Below are positions 55,142-63,484 of a stretch of 64,000 bases of DNA, one piece after another; positions within the stretch are counted from its first letter, which is position 1; each line of letters begins with the position of its first letter. The DNA comes from Zobellia uliginosa (GTDB taxonomy: Bacteria; Bacteroidota; Bacteroidia; Flavobacteriales; Flavobacteriaceae). The stretch lies in NCBI RefSeq assembly GCF_900156625.1, contig NZ_FTOB01000002.1:552275-616274 (forward strand), given 5' to 3'. Both the position numbers and the translations under genes were made by a program. A model generated the notes under the pieces. It was given only the letters and a program-made list of their open reading frames with translations, did not search any database and was not told the origin of the DNA.

Positions 55142-56191
55142 TTAATTGGATTTTGGTATTTGTCGGTAGGCGGGAAAAAAGTTGCTCTCACCATCATTAG
55201 TACTTTCACACCGTTGGTCCTCGTTCATTTTTACGAGTTCCTTGTACACTTCGGGGTTAACTACATATCTCCAAAATTTGGCAGGTCTGTGGTTTTTTGA
55301 AAAAGTGGACTTAAAGGCAAAGAGCGTATCGCTCTTAACGCCTTTTCCACCACCAAGGTTAAAATACTTGTATTTTTCTTCGGTGGCATTGATGCGCATG
55401 GTGTCTATGATCAGTTTAATGGCATTGAGGTGCAAGAATTCTTCCTTATGGCCCGATAAATGGTATTGTACTATTTCGTCAGTCTTTATGAACATGGCCC
55501 CGCCTATGACTTCGTTGGTTTCGTTTAATACGCATAGCAATAGTTCCGTTTCAAAGAATGAACTGAGCATGAGCTGGTAGAAGTAACGGTCATTGAAGAA
55601 GTAGCTTTCATCGGCGTTTACCCTTCTCATATTTTCGTAATAGATTTCGATAAAGGTCCGGATGTCCTCTTCCGTAGTCCCTTTACGAACGGAACAGAGC
55701 TTTTGTGATTTATTGATATAAGTCTTTAAGCGACTACTGTATTGTTGTCGTTGCAGATCAAGCGGTAGGGTAAGGTCAATGTAAACTACATCACCAGGGC
55801 TATAGATTTCCCCAATATTGGCCAAAATTTCATCTTGGTGTTCAATGTAGGGATGGAGCCTTGAAAAAACGGATACCACTTTGTGTGCCAAGAAAAGCTT
55901 TTGTAATTCGCTTTTGAACTTGGTATTGTCGAAATTAAGGTTCTTGGTACTACACAGGGGTCCTGCATAACCATACACGGAGGTAACGTCTTTGTAACAG
56001 GTGCCCTCTATTTCCCGTAACATTAGGGGGAGGATGATATGCGTACCTTCTTCTTCGTAGTGAATCAGAATAGGGGTTTCGTCATCTCCTTTTGAGAGGT
56101 AGTGGTAGTGGTAGGTATGGTAAAAGTCACAGTGGTCGACTGTTTTTATAAGGTCGTTCCACTCATTCCTTTCAGTTATGATTTTAATCAT
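55142..56191 (-). CDS. FemAB-like peptidoglycan-bridge-type transferase (GNAT fold)
   Basis: The 349-residue soluble protein has the FemA/FemB-type double-GNAT pattern, with a C-terminal block LGGGKGVKSDTLFAFKSTFSK (about 290-310) that is characteristic of this group in glycan loci. QYSSRLKTYINKSQK and AMFIKTDEIVQYHLSGHK lie before it. FemAB enzymes attach amino acids from aminoacyl-tRNA to a peptide or sugar amine. It differs from the other two GNAT-like proteins here. It is the first gene of the decoration unit; 323 bases separate it from the HAD gene upstream. Confidence 0.83.
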   Translation of the reverse strand: MIKIITERNEWNDLIKTVDHCDFYHTYHYHYLSKGDDETPILIHYEEEGTHIILPLMLREIEGTCYKDVTSVYGYAGPLCSTKNLNFDNTKFKSELQKLFLAHKVVSVFSRLHPYIEHQDEILANIGEIYSPGDVVYIDLTLPLDLQRQQYSSRLKTYINKSQKLCSVRKGTTEEDIRTFIEIYYENMRRVNADESYFFNDRYFYQLMLSSFFETELLLCVLNETNEVIGGAMFIKTDEIVQYHLSGHKEEFLHLNAIKLIIDTMRINATEEKYKYFNLGGGKGVKSDTLFAFKSTFSKNHRPAKFWRYVVNPEVYKELVKMNEDQRCESTNDGESNFFPAYRQIPKSN

Positions 56192-56514
56192 GTATATGGT
56201 CTAAATATCCGAATAGACAGCTACTGGCTCTGTCTTCAGAGTGTTTGGGATTGGTACTGTTGCTAAAATGGGGACTATCCGTAACGTTGACTCATAAATA
56301 GGACTAAAAGGGTAATGATAGGTAAATAACTCTTTGTTAAAGCCATTTGATAAAAATTTAATTAAAACTAGTTGTATTCCGTAATTTTGGAATCCGCTGT
56401 CCGAACCAGATTATACCTACTGGTATTACCAATATAAATTTACCATTTTGAAATAGACTTTCAAAAAAACCAAGTCAACTTTTTAACCCGATCAAGGAAA
56501 AAAGTGAAGGTATT
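56192..56514. other. Intergenic region between the HAD gene and the FemAB-like gene
   Basis: The 323-base stretch holds no open frame of note and no clear hairpin with a T run. No exact TAnnTTTG is found on the minus strand. It separates the tight sugar-transferase/GT2/ATP-grasp/HAD unit from the FemAB-like/GNAT/MBOAT unit, and probably carries the promoter of the latter. Confidence 0.4.
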
Positions 56515-57171
56515 TTATGTAATTACAATATCGTCAATATTTTTAACAAAAGCCTTTGGAAGATGGTCTTCGGTAAAATAGCGAAAAGCATCAGTGTGGA
56601 TGTTCAGGCCATTGTCGATCAGCCCGATACTATCCCAGCCTAGGGCATTAGGAGCAAGAAAGTCCTTTCTTATATTATCGGCAATGTAACAATAGCGATG
56701 ATTTGGAAAAGCTTCTTCTACGGCCCGATAGTTGTTTTGGTCGGGCTTTTCGGAACCTAGTTCTTCCGATATCACAATGGTATCGAAGTAGTCGACTACG
56801 GCCAGGGCCGAGAGCTTGGCTCTTTGGGTTTTGCTCCTCCCATCGGTTATAATACCCAGTTTTCCACCTTTGTCCTTAATGTTCTTTAACAAGGGAAGAA
56901 CCCCTTCGAACGGAACGATAGCTGGTTGGTGGTTTCGATAAAGGTTTATGAGCATTTGTTTTTCAACCCCAAAAGTTGCGGTCAAGTATTCGAACACGTT
57001 CTCTTTGTTTCGATACATTGAGAACATTTGTACAAAAAGTTTTTTCCATTGCTTTGGGGCGAGTTCCAAGGCAATAGCGGAATAGGCAGATCTTAGATAA
57101 TCGATTTCATTGTAGAGTGTATCGTCTAAATCAAAAACGATGACCGATTTTTCATCAACCTTTATATCCAT
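56515..57171 (-). CDS. HAD-family phosphatase of the glycan locus
   Basis: The 218-residue cytoplasmic protein has complete HAD motifs: FDLDDTLYNE (nucleophile Asp14), ITDGRSK, EKPDQNNY (Lys) and IADNIRKDF. The cap region of about 75 residues between motifs I and II is helical, class I type. It likely removes phosphate from a sugar or small metabolite. The start overlaps the upstream ATP-grasp gene by 17 bases, and the order GT2, ATP-grasp, HAD is tight, so it may act on the product or precursor of the ATP-grasp reaction. The real substrate is unknown. Confidence 0.85.
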   Translation of the reverse strand: MDIKVDEKSVIVFDLDDTLYNEIDYLRSAYSAIALELAPKQWKKLFVQMFSMYRNKENVFEYLTATFGVEKQMLINLYRNHQPAIVPFEGVLPLLKNIKDKGGKLGIITDGRSKTQRAKLSALAVVDYFDTIVISEELGSEKPDQNNYRAVEEAFPNHRYCYIADNIRKDFLAPNALGWDSIGLIDNGLNIHTDAFRYFTEDHLPKAFVKNIDDIVIT

Positions 57172-58123
57172 GGACTAAAATTTCATCGTCATATCTGATC
57201 ATGAGAAGATCCTTTTCCCACGAATCAAAATCTTGATCGATTTGTTTTCCTTGGGTGAATTCCTCTATAATCCATTTGGGGTAGTTGGCACCTGCCAAAT
57301 AAGATAGGGGGTAGCCACCACCAAACCTAGGGTTGATCTCTATGGCCCTAACATTGTTTTCGGTATTATGGACAAAAAACTGGGCTGTAAGGCAACCCAC
57401 GGCACCGTTTACGGCAGCCATATTTTTTTTGATGTAATCAACGAGAAGGTTCTTCACGGTCAGGGCCTTGTAGACCTCACCGTCCCTTACTTCGATTCTT
57501 TTTCGAGGTACGACACATTTCAGTTCATGGTCTTTGCCGTAATAGAGGTCGCACGTAAACTCATTGTATTGATCATGATCGAGGTATTCTAAGAACATAA
57601 GCTTATCATTTTGAAAATGATAGTCCGTCAGGTCTTTCTCTTCTTTGATCAGATAGGTGTCAACACTTCTACTGCCATCAATAGGTTTGATGAACAAAGG
57701 AAGGCTATAATTGTCTTTTGGATATTCTTTGGCAACTTCTACGTTATGGGCTTCAAAGAACTTGTGGATTTGTCTTTTGTCCCTGCATTTTCCAACGAAA
57801 TCGGAGGAGGCGACCACAGGTGTAATCCCGTTTTTCTCAAGGAGCAGTCTGTTTTGTGCCAGCGGTAATAATTCCGTATCTATAGTGGGAATCAACAGGC
57901 CGATGTCACGCTTTTTACATTCGCTGATCAACACATCGAAATAATCGGCATGGGTCACAAAAGGCACTTTAAAATAGCCATCGGCTATTTGGCAGGCACC
58001 TGAAAGTGTGGGATCTGCATCGGATGCATACACTTTGGCCTCGGGATATATTTTTTTAAGTTCCTTTTGAAAGGCCCTAACGAGAGAGACACGCCTCCCG
58101 GCAGAAGATATGAGAATATTCAT
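57155..58123 (-). CDS. ATP-grasp ligase (carbamoyl-phosphate-synthetase-like)
   Basis: The 322-residue protein has the pre-ATP-grasp start [17 protein letters not shown]. Motifs include FIKPIDGSRSV and, at the end of the fold, AIEINPRFGGGYPLSYLAGA with the metal-binding E-x-N. ATP-grasp enzymes of this size join a carboxylate to an amine or thiol through an acyl-phosphate. They often accompany glycosyltransferases in bacterial surface glycan clusters. It overlaps GT2 by 4 bases and the HAD gene by 17. No substrate can be named. Confidence 0.88.
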   Translation of the reverse strand: MNILISSAGRRVSLVRAFQKELKKIYPEAKVYASDADPTLSGACQIADGYFKVPFVTHADYFDVLISECKKRDIGLLIPTIDTELLPLAQNRLLLEKNGITPVVASSDFVGKCRDKRQIHKFFEAHNVEVAKEYPKDNYSLPLFIKPIDGSRSVDTYLIKEEKDLTDYHFQNDKLMFLEYLDHDQYNEFTCDLYYGKDHELKCVVPRKRIEVRDGEVYKALTVKNLLVDYIKKNMAAVNGAVGCLTAQFFVHNTENNVRAIEINPRFGGGYPLSYLAGANYPKWIIEEFTQGKQIDQDFDSWEKDLLMIRYDDEILVHGYKG

Positions 58124-59145
58124 CGTACTAAAGTATAAAAAGATCGGAACATCTTTATGAAAGGATTGATCAAAGGCTTTCTGTTAAATACGAAAACCAA
58201 GCACGAATAGCCTATCCCGTGGTAATCTTCCCCTAGAAATTTCTTTAATGGGTATGCGTCTATTTTTTCGAAACCCGTGAGCATGGCCGGAATTTCAGAT
58301 ACTGGAATATCTGATTTCATCAGGCGTACCATTAGAAAGAAGACAAAAGACTGCTGACGCGTTTTTAGTCTTTTGATACACGCCTCTGCATCTTTATGCG
58401 TTCTAGGTATGGTTCCTATGAGTTCGTTGAACACGTGGGCTGCATTTGCATTGTCGTAGATCACTTTGTTGTAGTGTTCCGGACTTTTATTGCGCATGGC
58501 CGATGTTGGCAAAATACGGTACCGGTGTACGTCTAAGTCGGTATGGGCCATTCTTTTGGCCTGGCAAAAGAGTTCGGAGGTAAGAATGGCATCTTCCATC
58601 CATTTGCCTTCGATAAAACGGATTCCGGTATTTTGAATAAAATCACGCTTGATCAAATACCACCAAATTTCGTTTTTATGCTTTTTGTTCGCTATATAGG
58701 TAATGCCGTCGCAGATGTCAGGTTGAGCGGACGCATCAAAGGAATCAATGTTTTTAGAATAGGGGTAAGGTTTGGTGACGACCGATCTGCTTACGAAAGT
58801 CAAGATGTCTAAATCATTTGCCTTGCATAGTTCGAGTAAAATGGGCAAAGTATTTTGGGCAACATAGTCATCGGGGTCCAGAAAATAAATGTATTCCCCT
58901 TGAGCGACATCGTATCCCGAATTTCTTGCCGCGCCGACGCCTGCATTCTTTTTGTCGATAACCTTTATATTGGAATGTTGCGTAGCGTATTCTTGGGCGA
59001 TTTCTAAGGTTCTGTCTTTAGATTCATCGTTTACAATAATAATCTCATATTCGGAATCCGTCATTTGCTGGTCTAATAAGCTATTGACGCATTCGCATAA
59101 ATAGAGTTCCATGTTGTAACACGGTATAATAATACTTAATCGCAT
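58120..59145 (-). CDS. Glycosyltransferase family 2
   Basis: The 341-residue GT2 protein has the GT-A opening [22 protein letters not shown] and the nucleotide-sugar metal site in FLDPDDY (Asp90-Asp93). [14 protein letters not shown] is the acceptor-side acidic motif. The C-terminal part is helical, and no transmembrane segment is obvious, although the last 25 residues are moderately hydrophobic. It transfers one sugar onto the growing lipid-linked glycan. Its start overlaps the end of the sugar transferase gene by 10 bases, so it probably adds the second sugar; that order is inferred. Confidence 0.93.
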   Translation of the reverse strand: MRLSIIIPCYNMELYLCECVNSLLDQQMTDSEYEIIIVNDESKDRTLEIAQEYATQHSNIKVIDKKNAGVGAARNSGYDVAQGEYIYFLDPDDYVAQNTLPILLELCKANDLDILTFVSRSVVTKPYPYSKNIDSFDASAQPDICDGITYIANKKHKNEIWWYLIKRDFIQNTGIRFIEGKWMEDAILTSELFCQAKRMAHTDLDVHRYRILPTSAMRNKSPEHYNKVIYDNANAAHVFNELIGTIPRTHKDAEACIKRLKTRQQSFVFFLMVRLMKSDIPVSEIPAMLTGFEKIDAYPLKKFLGEDYHGIGYSCLVFVFNRKPLINPFIKMFRSFYTLVR

Positions 59146-59756
59146 AGTTCGCTATTTCCTGTAAACAATTCCATTGTGGCGCTAGTATCGGATGAAATCC
59201 CATCGGTTTTGATCACTTTTAATGCGGTCAAAAACAATATTTTGAGATCGAGGGGGAAAGAGATGTGGTCAACATACCACACATCATATTCAAATTTTTT
59301 ATTCCACGATATGGCATTTCTCCCGTTTACTTGTGCCCAGCCCGTTATACCCGGCTTGACCTCGTGCCTTCTCTTTTGATAATCGTTGTAGAGAGGTAAA
59401 TACGAGACCAATAGTGGGCGGGGCCCGATAAGGCTCATATCTCCCTTGAGCACGTTTAATAATTGAGGGAGTTCATCAAGGGATGTTTTTCTAATGAATT
59501 TACCTGCAGAGGTAAGCCTTTTTTCGTCAGGAAGAAGGTTTCCGTTTGCATCTTTTTTGTCGTTCATGGTTTTGAACTTCAATATGGTAAAGATTTTGCC
59601 GTCTTTTCCAGGGCGTTTTTGAACAAAAAAGATACTTCCGCGATTTGCTATTCCTAAAAAAAGAACAACGAACAATATAATAGGCAGGGCCAAGGTCAAA
59701 ATTGACAATGCCATTATAAAATCGATTAGTCTTTTAAAAAAATAACGGTAAATCAT
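59136..59756 (-). CDS. Initiating sugar phosphotransferase (PglC-type monotopic)
   Basis: The 206-residue protein is a small phosphoglycosyl transferase of the bacterial sugar transferase family. A membrane helix (about 8-33) is followed by [20 protein letters not shown], the catalytic Asp-Glu pair in [22 protein letters not shown], and [14 protein letters not shown]. It moves a sugar phosphate from a UDP-sugar to undecaprenyl phosphate and so starts the glycan. It is the first gene of a tight four-gene unit (PGT, GT2, ATP-grasp, HAD). The acetyltransferase and aminotransferase genes that often follow PglC-type genes are absent here. Confidence 0.94.
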   Translation of the reverse strand: MIYRYFFKRLIDFIMALSILTLALPIILFVVLFLGIANRGSIFFVQKRPGKDGKIFTILKFKTMNDKKDANGNLLPDEKRLTSAGKFIRKTSLDELPQLLNVLKGDMSLIGPRPLLVSYLPLYNDYQKRRHEVKPGITGWAQVNGRNAISWNKKFEYDVWYVDHISFPLDLKILFLTALKVIKTDGISSDTSATMELFTGNSELCD

Positions 59757-59985
59757 GAAGCGTCTAATAACCCTTGCAAAATACAGATAAAAACGCCTTA
59801 TAAATTTTGGTTATAGACCAAGTACTTGGTTTTTTGTTAAAATGCAAGTTTGCTTGATAATCGAGATTAAATGCTCCGAGGCTAGCCCCGAGGTAGTTTA
59901 CTGCATATGGGGGGCTGTTGTAATAAGACGAAAGGGAGGAAACCCATACTTTTGGTTATGCTGCCCCATAGGATGCCGTACGGGC
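59757..59985. other. Intergenic region with palindrome and GC-rich block
   Basis: The 229-base gap lies between the GT4 stop and the sugar transferase start. It contains a perfect 14-base palindrome, ACCAAGTACTTGGT, at 59817-59830, followed on the plus strand by TTTTTTG. A GC-rich block (59876-59895) carries CCTCGG twice on the minus strand. The palindrome could be an operator for the sugar-transferase unit, or the block could be a relic of recombination. No credible coding frame is present. Confidence 0.4.
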
Positions 59986-61131
59986 CTACTTGAGCAATTG
60001 GTATTCTTTGAGCTGCTCGGACCAAACGAACTGTTGGCTATATTTTTCGGAAATCAGTTGTCTGTAGTCTTGATTGTAACCGAAGTAGTCGGATGGGGTG
60101 TTTAAGCAGTTTAACATGGCCTGGGTTAGGGCATCGCTGTTCTTTACGGGTATAATCGTACCATTTATTCCGTCTTCGATAATTTCATTAGAACCATTAA
60201 TATCGGTAACGATACTGTATTTGCCCATTGCACCGGCCTGGAGTAATACATTTGGGAATCCCTCTCTGTAACTGGGAAAGACGAATACGTTCGAAATGGC
60301 AAAATAGGGTCTAACATCTTGTTGCCAGCCCACGGATATAATGCCCTCGTTTTCTTCAATTTCCTTTTCTATGGATGGGGGCAAGGGGTCCATGTCTTTT
60401 TCATAAGGCCCCACGAGCAATAATTTAGAATTTTTTGATTCCTTTTGTACTTGAAGAAAGGAAGTGATCATTTCCTCTATCCCCTTGTCAAAACCAATTC
60501 GGCCCACAAAAGACCATATAAAATCAGATTCGTCGATATGTAGATTTTCCCGTATTTCCTTCTGAATATTGCTCGGATAGAACATAGGGTCGAAGTGGTC
60601 TAAATCAATACCGTTTACATTCCCGTGACCAATAATCTTTAAAGGTTTACGGGTAATTTTGTATGAAATAAGATCGTTCTTTACTCCCATGCCCTCGGGA
60701 TAAATATGGGTAGCACAAAAACAGATGATGCGGTCGAAGAAGATAAGCATATGCTTCATTAGACCTTGTTGGGTAGGAAAAACCAGGCCCGTAAAAGTAT
60801 GCAGACGATGAGGTACCCCCGCCAGGTAACCGGCAACCATACTCAACAATCCCGCTTTAGGGGTGATGGAATGAATGATATCGGGCTTTTCCTTTTTAAA
60901 AAGAACGAACAACTTGTATAGGGATACGATATCGCCCCAAAGATTGATTTTTCGGTCAATATTGACAACTAAGGTACGAATACCTTCGCTGTCCCTTATC
61001 GTTTGGTGTTGTGAACCTTCAGAAGCTATACCTGTTACGTCAAAAAAATCGTTCATAAAACGTAACTGGCCGTTGAGTAGAACGGCAAGGGAACCTGGGG
61101 CAGCGGCAATTCTAAATAGTTTTCTTTTCAT
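59986..61131 (-). CDS. Glycosyltransferase family 4 (first in window order)
   Basis: The 381-residue GT-B enzyme resembles capsular and O-antigen GT4 proteins: HSITPKAGLLSMVAGYLAGVPHRLHTFTGL is the long version of the N-domain block, and the C-domain has FVGRIGFDKGIEEM and REGFPNVLLQAGAMGKYSIVTD with the E-x7-E pair. Probable UDP- or GDP-sugar donor is unknown. The opening MKRKLFRIAAAPGSLAVLLNGQ is typical of the family. A candidate -7 element lies 29 bases upstream. It is followed by the 229-base gap. Confidence 0.93.
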   Translation of the reverse strand: MKRKLFRIAAAPGSLAVLLNGQLRFMNDFFDVTGIASEGSQHQTIRDSEGIRTLVVNIDRKINLWGDIVSLYKLFVLFKKEKPDIIHSITPKAGLLSMVAGYLAGVPHRLHTFTGLVFPTQQGLMKHMLIFFDRIICFCATHIYPEGMGVKNDLISYKITRKPLKIIGHGNVNGIDLDHFDPMFYPSNIQKEIRENLHIDESDFIWSFVGRIGFDKGIEEMITSFLQVQKESKNSKLLLVGPYEKDMDPLPPSIEKEIEENEGIISVGWQQDVRPYFAISNVFVFPSYREGFPNVLLQAGAMGKYSIVTDINGSNEIIEDGINGTIIPVKNSDALTQAMLNCLNTPSDYFGYNQDYRQLISEKYSQQFVWSEQLKEYQLLK

Positions 61132-61159
61132 AACCTATGTAAGGAGGTGTTCTATCTAG

Positions 61160-61167
61160 CAAAACTA
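61160..61167 (-). promoter_or_regulatory. -7 promoter element upstream of the GT4 gene
   Basis: The minus strand reads TAGTTTTG, an exact TAnnTTTG match in the 49-base spacer before the GT4 start at 61131. No -33 TTTG fits. It may be a secondary internal promoter. Confidence 0.25.
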
Positions 61168-61180
61168 AAGCTTCGTGTTT

Positions 61181-62320
61181 TTATTGTTTGGACAAAGCTA
61201 ATTCATAGGCTTTTAGAATGCCTTCTTTGCTAAAATCTTTAATCCGTTCAAGAACCTCGGTTTTACAATCGTTTAGGTATTGGGGATTTTCTAGGAAAAA
61301 CGTCATGCCCTTGGCCATAAGGCCAACATCACCAACCGGAGTCAAAATCCCGTAAGGTGTTTTCATTATATCGTGATCATGGGCTTCTTCGAGCTTCATG
61401 ATCTCACTTGGACCGGATTTACAATTTGTAGTTAAAATAGGTAGCCCGCAGCACATGGCTTCTAAGAGAACATTAGGGAAGCCTTCGTGATTGGAGCCGA
61501 AAACAAATAAATCGGCCGCTTTTAAGTATTGATAAGGGTTGTTGTCAAAGCCAAGGAAGAATACGCGGTCTTTAACATCCAAATCAGCAGCCAGTTGTTC
61601 CAGTTCCGCTTGAAGGTGTCCGCGGCCTAAAAGGTACAGTCTTACTTTTGGTACCTTTTGAATGGCCCTTAATAGTAATTTATGATTTTTCACGACCTCC
61701 ATTCTTCCTACCGTGATCATATTAAAATAGGCAGGATCGAAAAAGTGGTCTTTTTGTTTTATTTTTTTGATTTTATCAATATCAATAGGGTTTTGTATGA
61801 TACCGGTTAATTCAGGTTTAATACCATAATTATCAATTAAATCCTTAACGTTAGCCTCTGAGTTTCCAATAACAAAATCGGCTTTTGGATAGAGCTTTTT
61901 TACCAATATGTTATTAATTTTTGATTGGGCATCACCATACCCATACTGCATACTTGCATAATTACGTTCACTAACAATAATTTTTGGCGGTCTTTTGTTC
62001 ATATACCGCATTAAAACATTTACGTAATTGGGTCTAGACAATAAGCTGAAGGAGTGGGTGAGTTTTAGTTTTTTAGAGAGTCGAGCATACTTGTAAGCCA
62101 AATATGGAAGTTTGATTAGTTTGAAAAAGCCGTTTTCATTGGCCTGTGATTTTTCGATATAATGAACGGGAATGTCTTCAGGAATATCATAACTGACCGT
62201 GTTGTTCATTAGCACTAAATGTACGTTGTGTCCTTTGCTTTTTAAATAGGGCAAAAGGTACGAGACTACACGTTCAGCGCCACCGCCAGCTAAGGAGTAT
62301 ATGAAGAGGGCTATTGTCAT
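61181..62320 (-). CDS. Glycosyltransferase family 4 (second)
   Basis: The 379-residue GT-B enzyme opens ALFIYSLAGGGAERVVSYLL, the GT4 signature. SERNYASMQYGYGD lies in the N-domain. The C-domain has ITVGRMEVVKNHKLLLRAI and HEGFPNVLLEAMCCGLPILT, with the E-x7-E pair. It is close in pattern to sugar transferases such as those in O-antigen loci that accept GalNAc or GlcNAc, but the donor cannot be read. It is followed after 49 bases by the next GT4 gene and preceded by an 81-base gap. Confidence 0.93.
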   Translation of the reverse strand: MTIALFIYSLAGGGAERVVSYLLPYLKSKGHNVHLVLMNNTVSYDIPEDIPVHYIEKSQANENGFFKLIKLPYLAYKYARLSKKLKLTHSFSLLSRPNYVNVLMRYMNKRPPKIIVSERNYASMQYGYGDAQSKINNILVKKLYPKADFVIGNSEANVKDLIDNYGIKPELTGIIQNPIDIDKIKKIKQKDHFFDPAYFNMITVGRMEVVKNHKLLLRAIQKVPKVRLYLLGRGHLQAELEQLAADLDVKDRVFFLGFDNNPYQYLKAADLFVFGSNHEGFPNVLLEAMCCGLPILTTNCKSGPSEIMKLEEAHDHDIMKTPYGILTPVGDVGLMAKGMTFFLENPQYLNDCKTEVLERIKDFSKEGILKAYELALSKQ

Positions 62321-62401
62321 TTGTAACGTTTTTTCAATTATTGGCTGATAGATTTCAAAAGGATGAGATCTAAGGTACTAGGGATGGATTAAAACTTTCA
62401 A

Positions 62402-63484
62402 TTATTTTGATTTGGTGATACTTAGAAAAAAGGACTTGTAATCTTCCAAGATTATACTTTTATCGAACTTAGAGTAAACGGAATTGGAAACGGTTTTAGG
62501 GTCAAAGTGCTCTAGATTGTTGAGGTGTTGAAGGTATTCCTTCTCATTCTTTGCAATAAAACCGTTTACGCCATCTTCAACTATTTCTCGAGTTCCTCCA
62601 GGAGCGTCAAATACAATAACGGGAGTACCTACTGCACAACTTTCTAATAGAGCATTGGGAAAACCTTCTGCAAAAGAACCCTGAAGATAAAAATCACTTT
62701 CCCGAAGATATCGTTCGACATCATTTGTGAAATCCACAAATTTCACCTTACTGGTTAAGTTCAATGTATCAACAGATTTTTTAATAGAATCTTTTTCGGG
62801 GCCGCTTCCAATAATGGTGTAAACGAATGGATACTTAATATTTGAGAGTACGTTAAGTATTCTTAAATGCCCTTTAATAATAGCGAGTCTTCCTACTGTG
62901 ATGAACTGAGTAACCCGATTCTTGTCTATAGGCTCGTTATGTTTTACGCTAAAATTTTCTGTGATGGGGTTGTGGATTATTTTGAGTTTGTTTTCGGGTA
63001 TTTGGTATTCTTGTTTGCAATCCAAATACATATCATAAGATTGGCAAACGATATAATTCAATTTTCGTAAAGCCCATTTTCTTAAAATACTGAAAAACTT
63101 ATTGGTACTTTTTGCCTGATAATCTGAACTGGCCTTGCTAACGCTAGCTTGACGACCGACAAATACAATTCGAGTAAAGATAGGGGAAATCATGCCCATT
63201 GATACGTTTAGATGATCAATGGAACTCATAATGATTTGCGGTTTTTCTTTTAATAGATGTAAAATTAAGTTTGGAATAGCAGTAAGAACCCTTGTCTTAT
63301 TTAAAAAGATAACATTAACACCCATTATATCATAAGCGGTATTTGCTTCATGACCTAAGACAAGAAGTGTAGTTTCGAAATCTGAGGAATTTAGATTTTT
63401 CGCCAAAAAAGACATGACTCTTTCAGCTCCGCCCGGCATTAAATTAGGGATAATAAAAATAGCCTTGGTTTTATTTTTTTTCAA
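62402..63484 (-). CDS. Glycosyltransferase family 4 (third)
   Basis: The 360-residue GT-B enzyme opens FIIPNLMPGGAERVMSFLAKNL and carries SSIDHLNVSMG, FITVGRLAIIKGHLRIL and AEGFPNALLESCAVGTPVIVFD in its C-domain. The layout is close to the GT4 gene at 61181-62320, although the sequences are clearly distinct. Its start overlaps the end of the upstream ATP-grasp gene by 14 bases, so both are co-translated. Base composition is lower in G+C than the housekeeping genes, as is common in glycan loci. Confidence 0.92.
   Translation of the reverse strand: MKKNKTKAIFIIPNLMPGGAERVMSFLAKNLNSSDFETTLLVLGHEANTAYDIMGVNVIFLNKTRVLTAIPNLILHLLKEKPQIIMSSIDHLNVSMGMISPIFTRIVFVGRQASVSKASSDYQAKSTNKFFSILRKWALRKLNYIVCQSYDMYLDCKQEYQIPENKLKIIHNPITENFSVKHNEPIDKNRVTQFITVGRLAIIKGHLRILNVLSNIKYPFVYTIIGSGPEKDSIKKSVDTLNLTSKVKFVDFTNDVERYLRESDFYLQGSFAEGFPNALLESCAVGTPVIVFDAPGGTREIVEDGVNGFIAKNEKEYLQHLNNLEHFDPKTVSNSVYSKFDKSIILEDYKSFFLSITKSK

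Noticed and set aside
59842-60105. Plus-strand frame of 87 codons over the gap before the sugar transferase
   Set aside because: It runs into the GT4 gene on the opposite strand and has no recognisable domain or start context.
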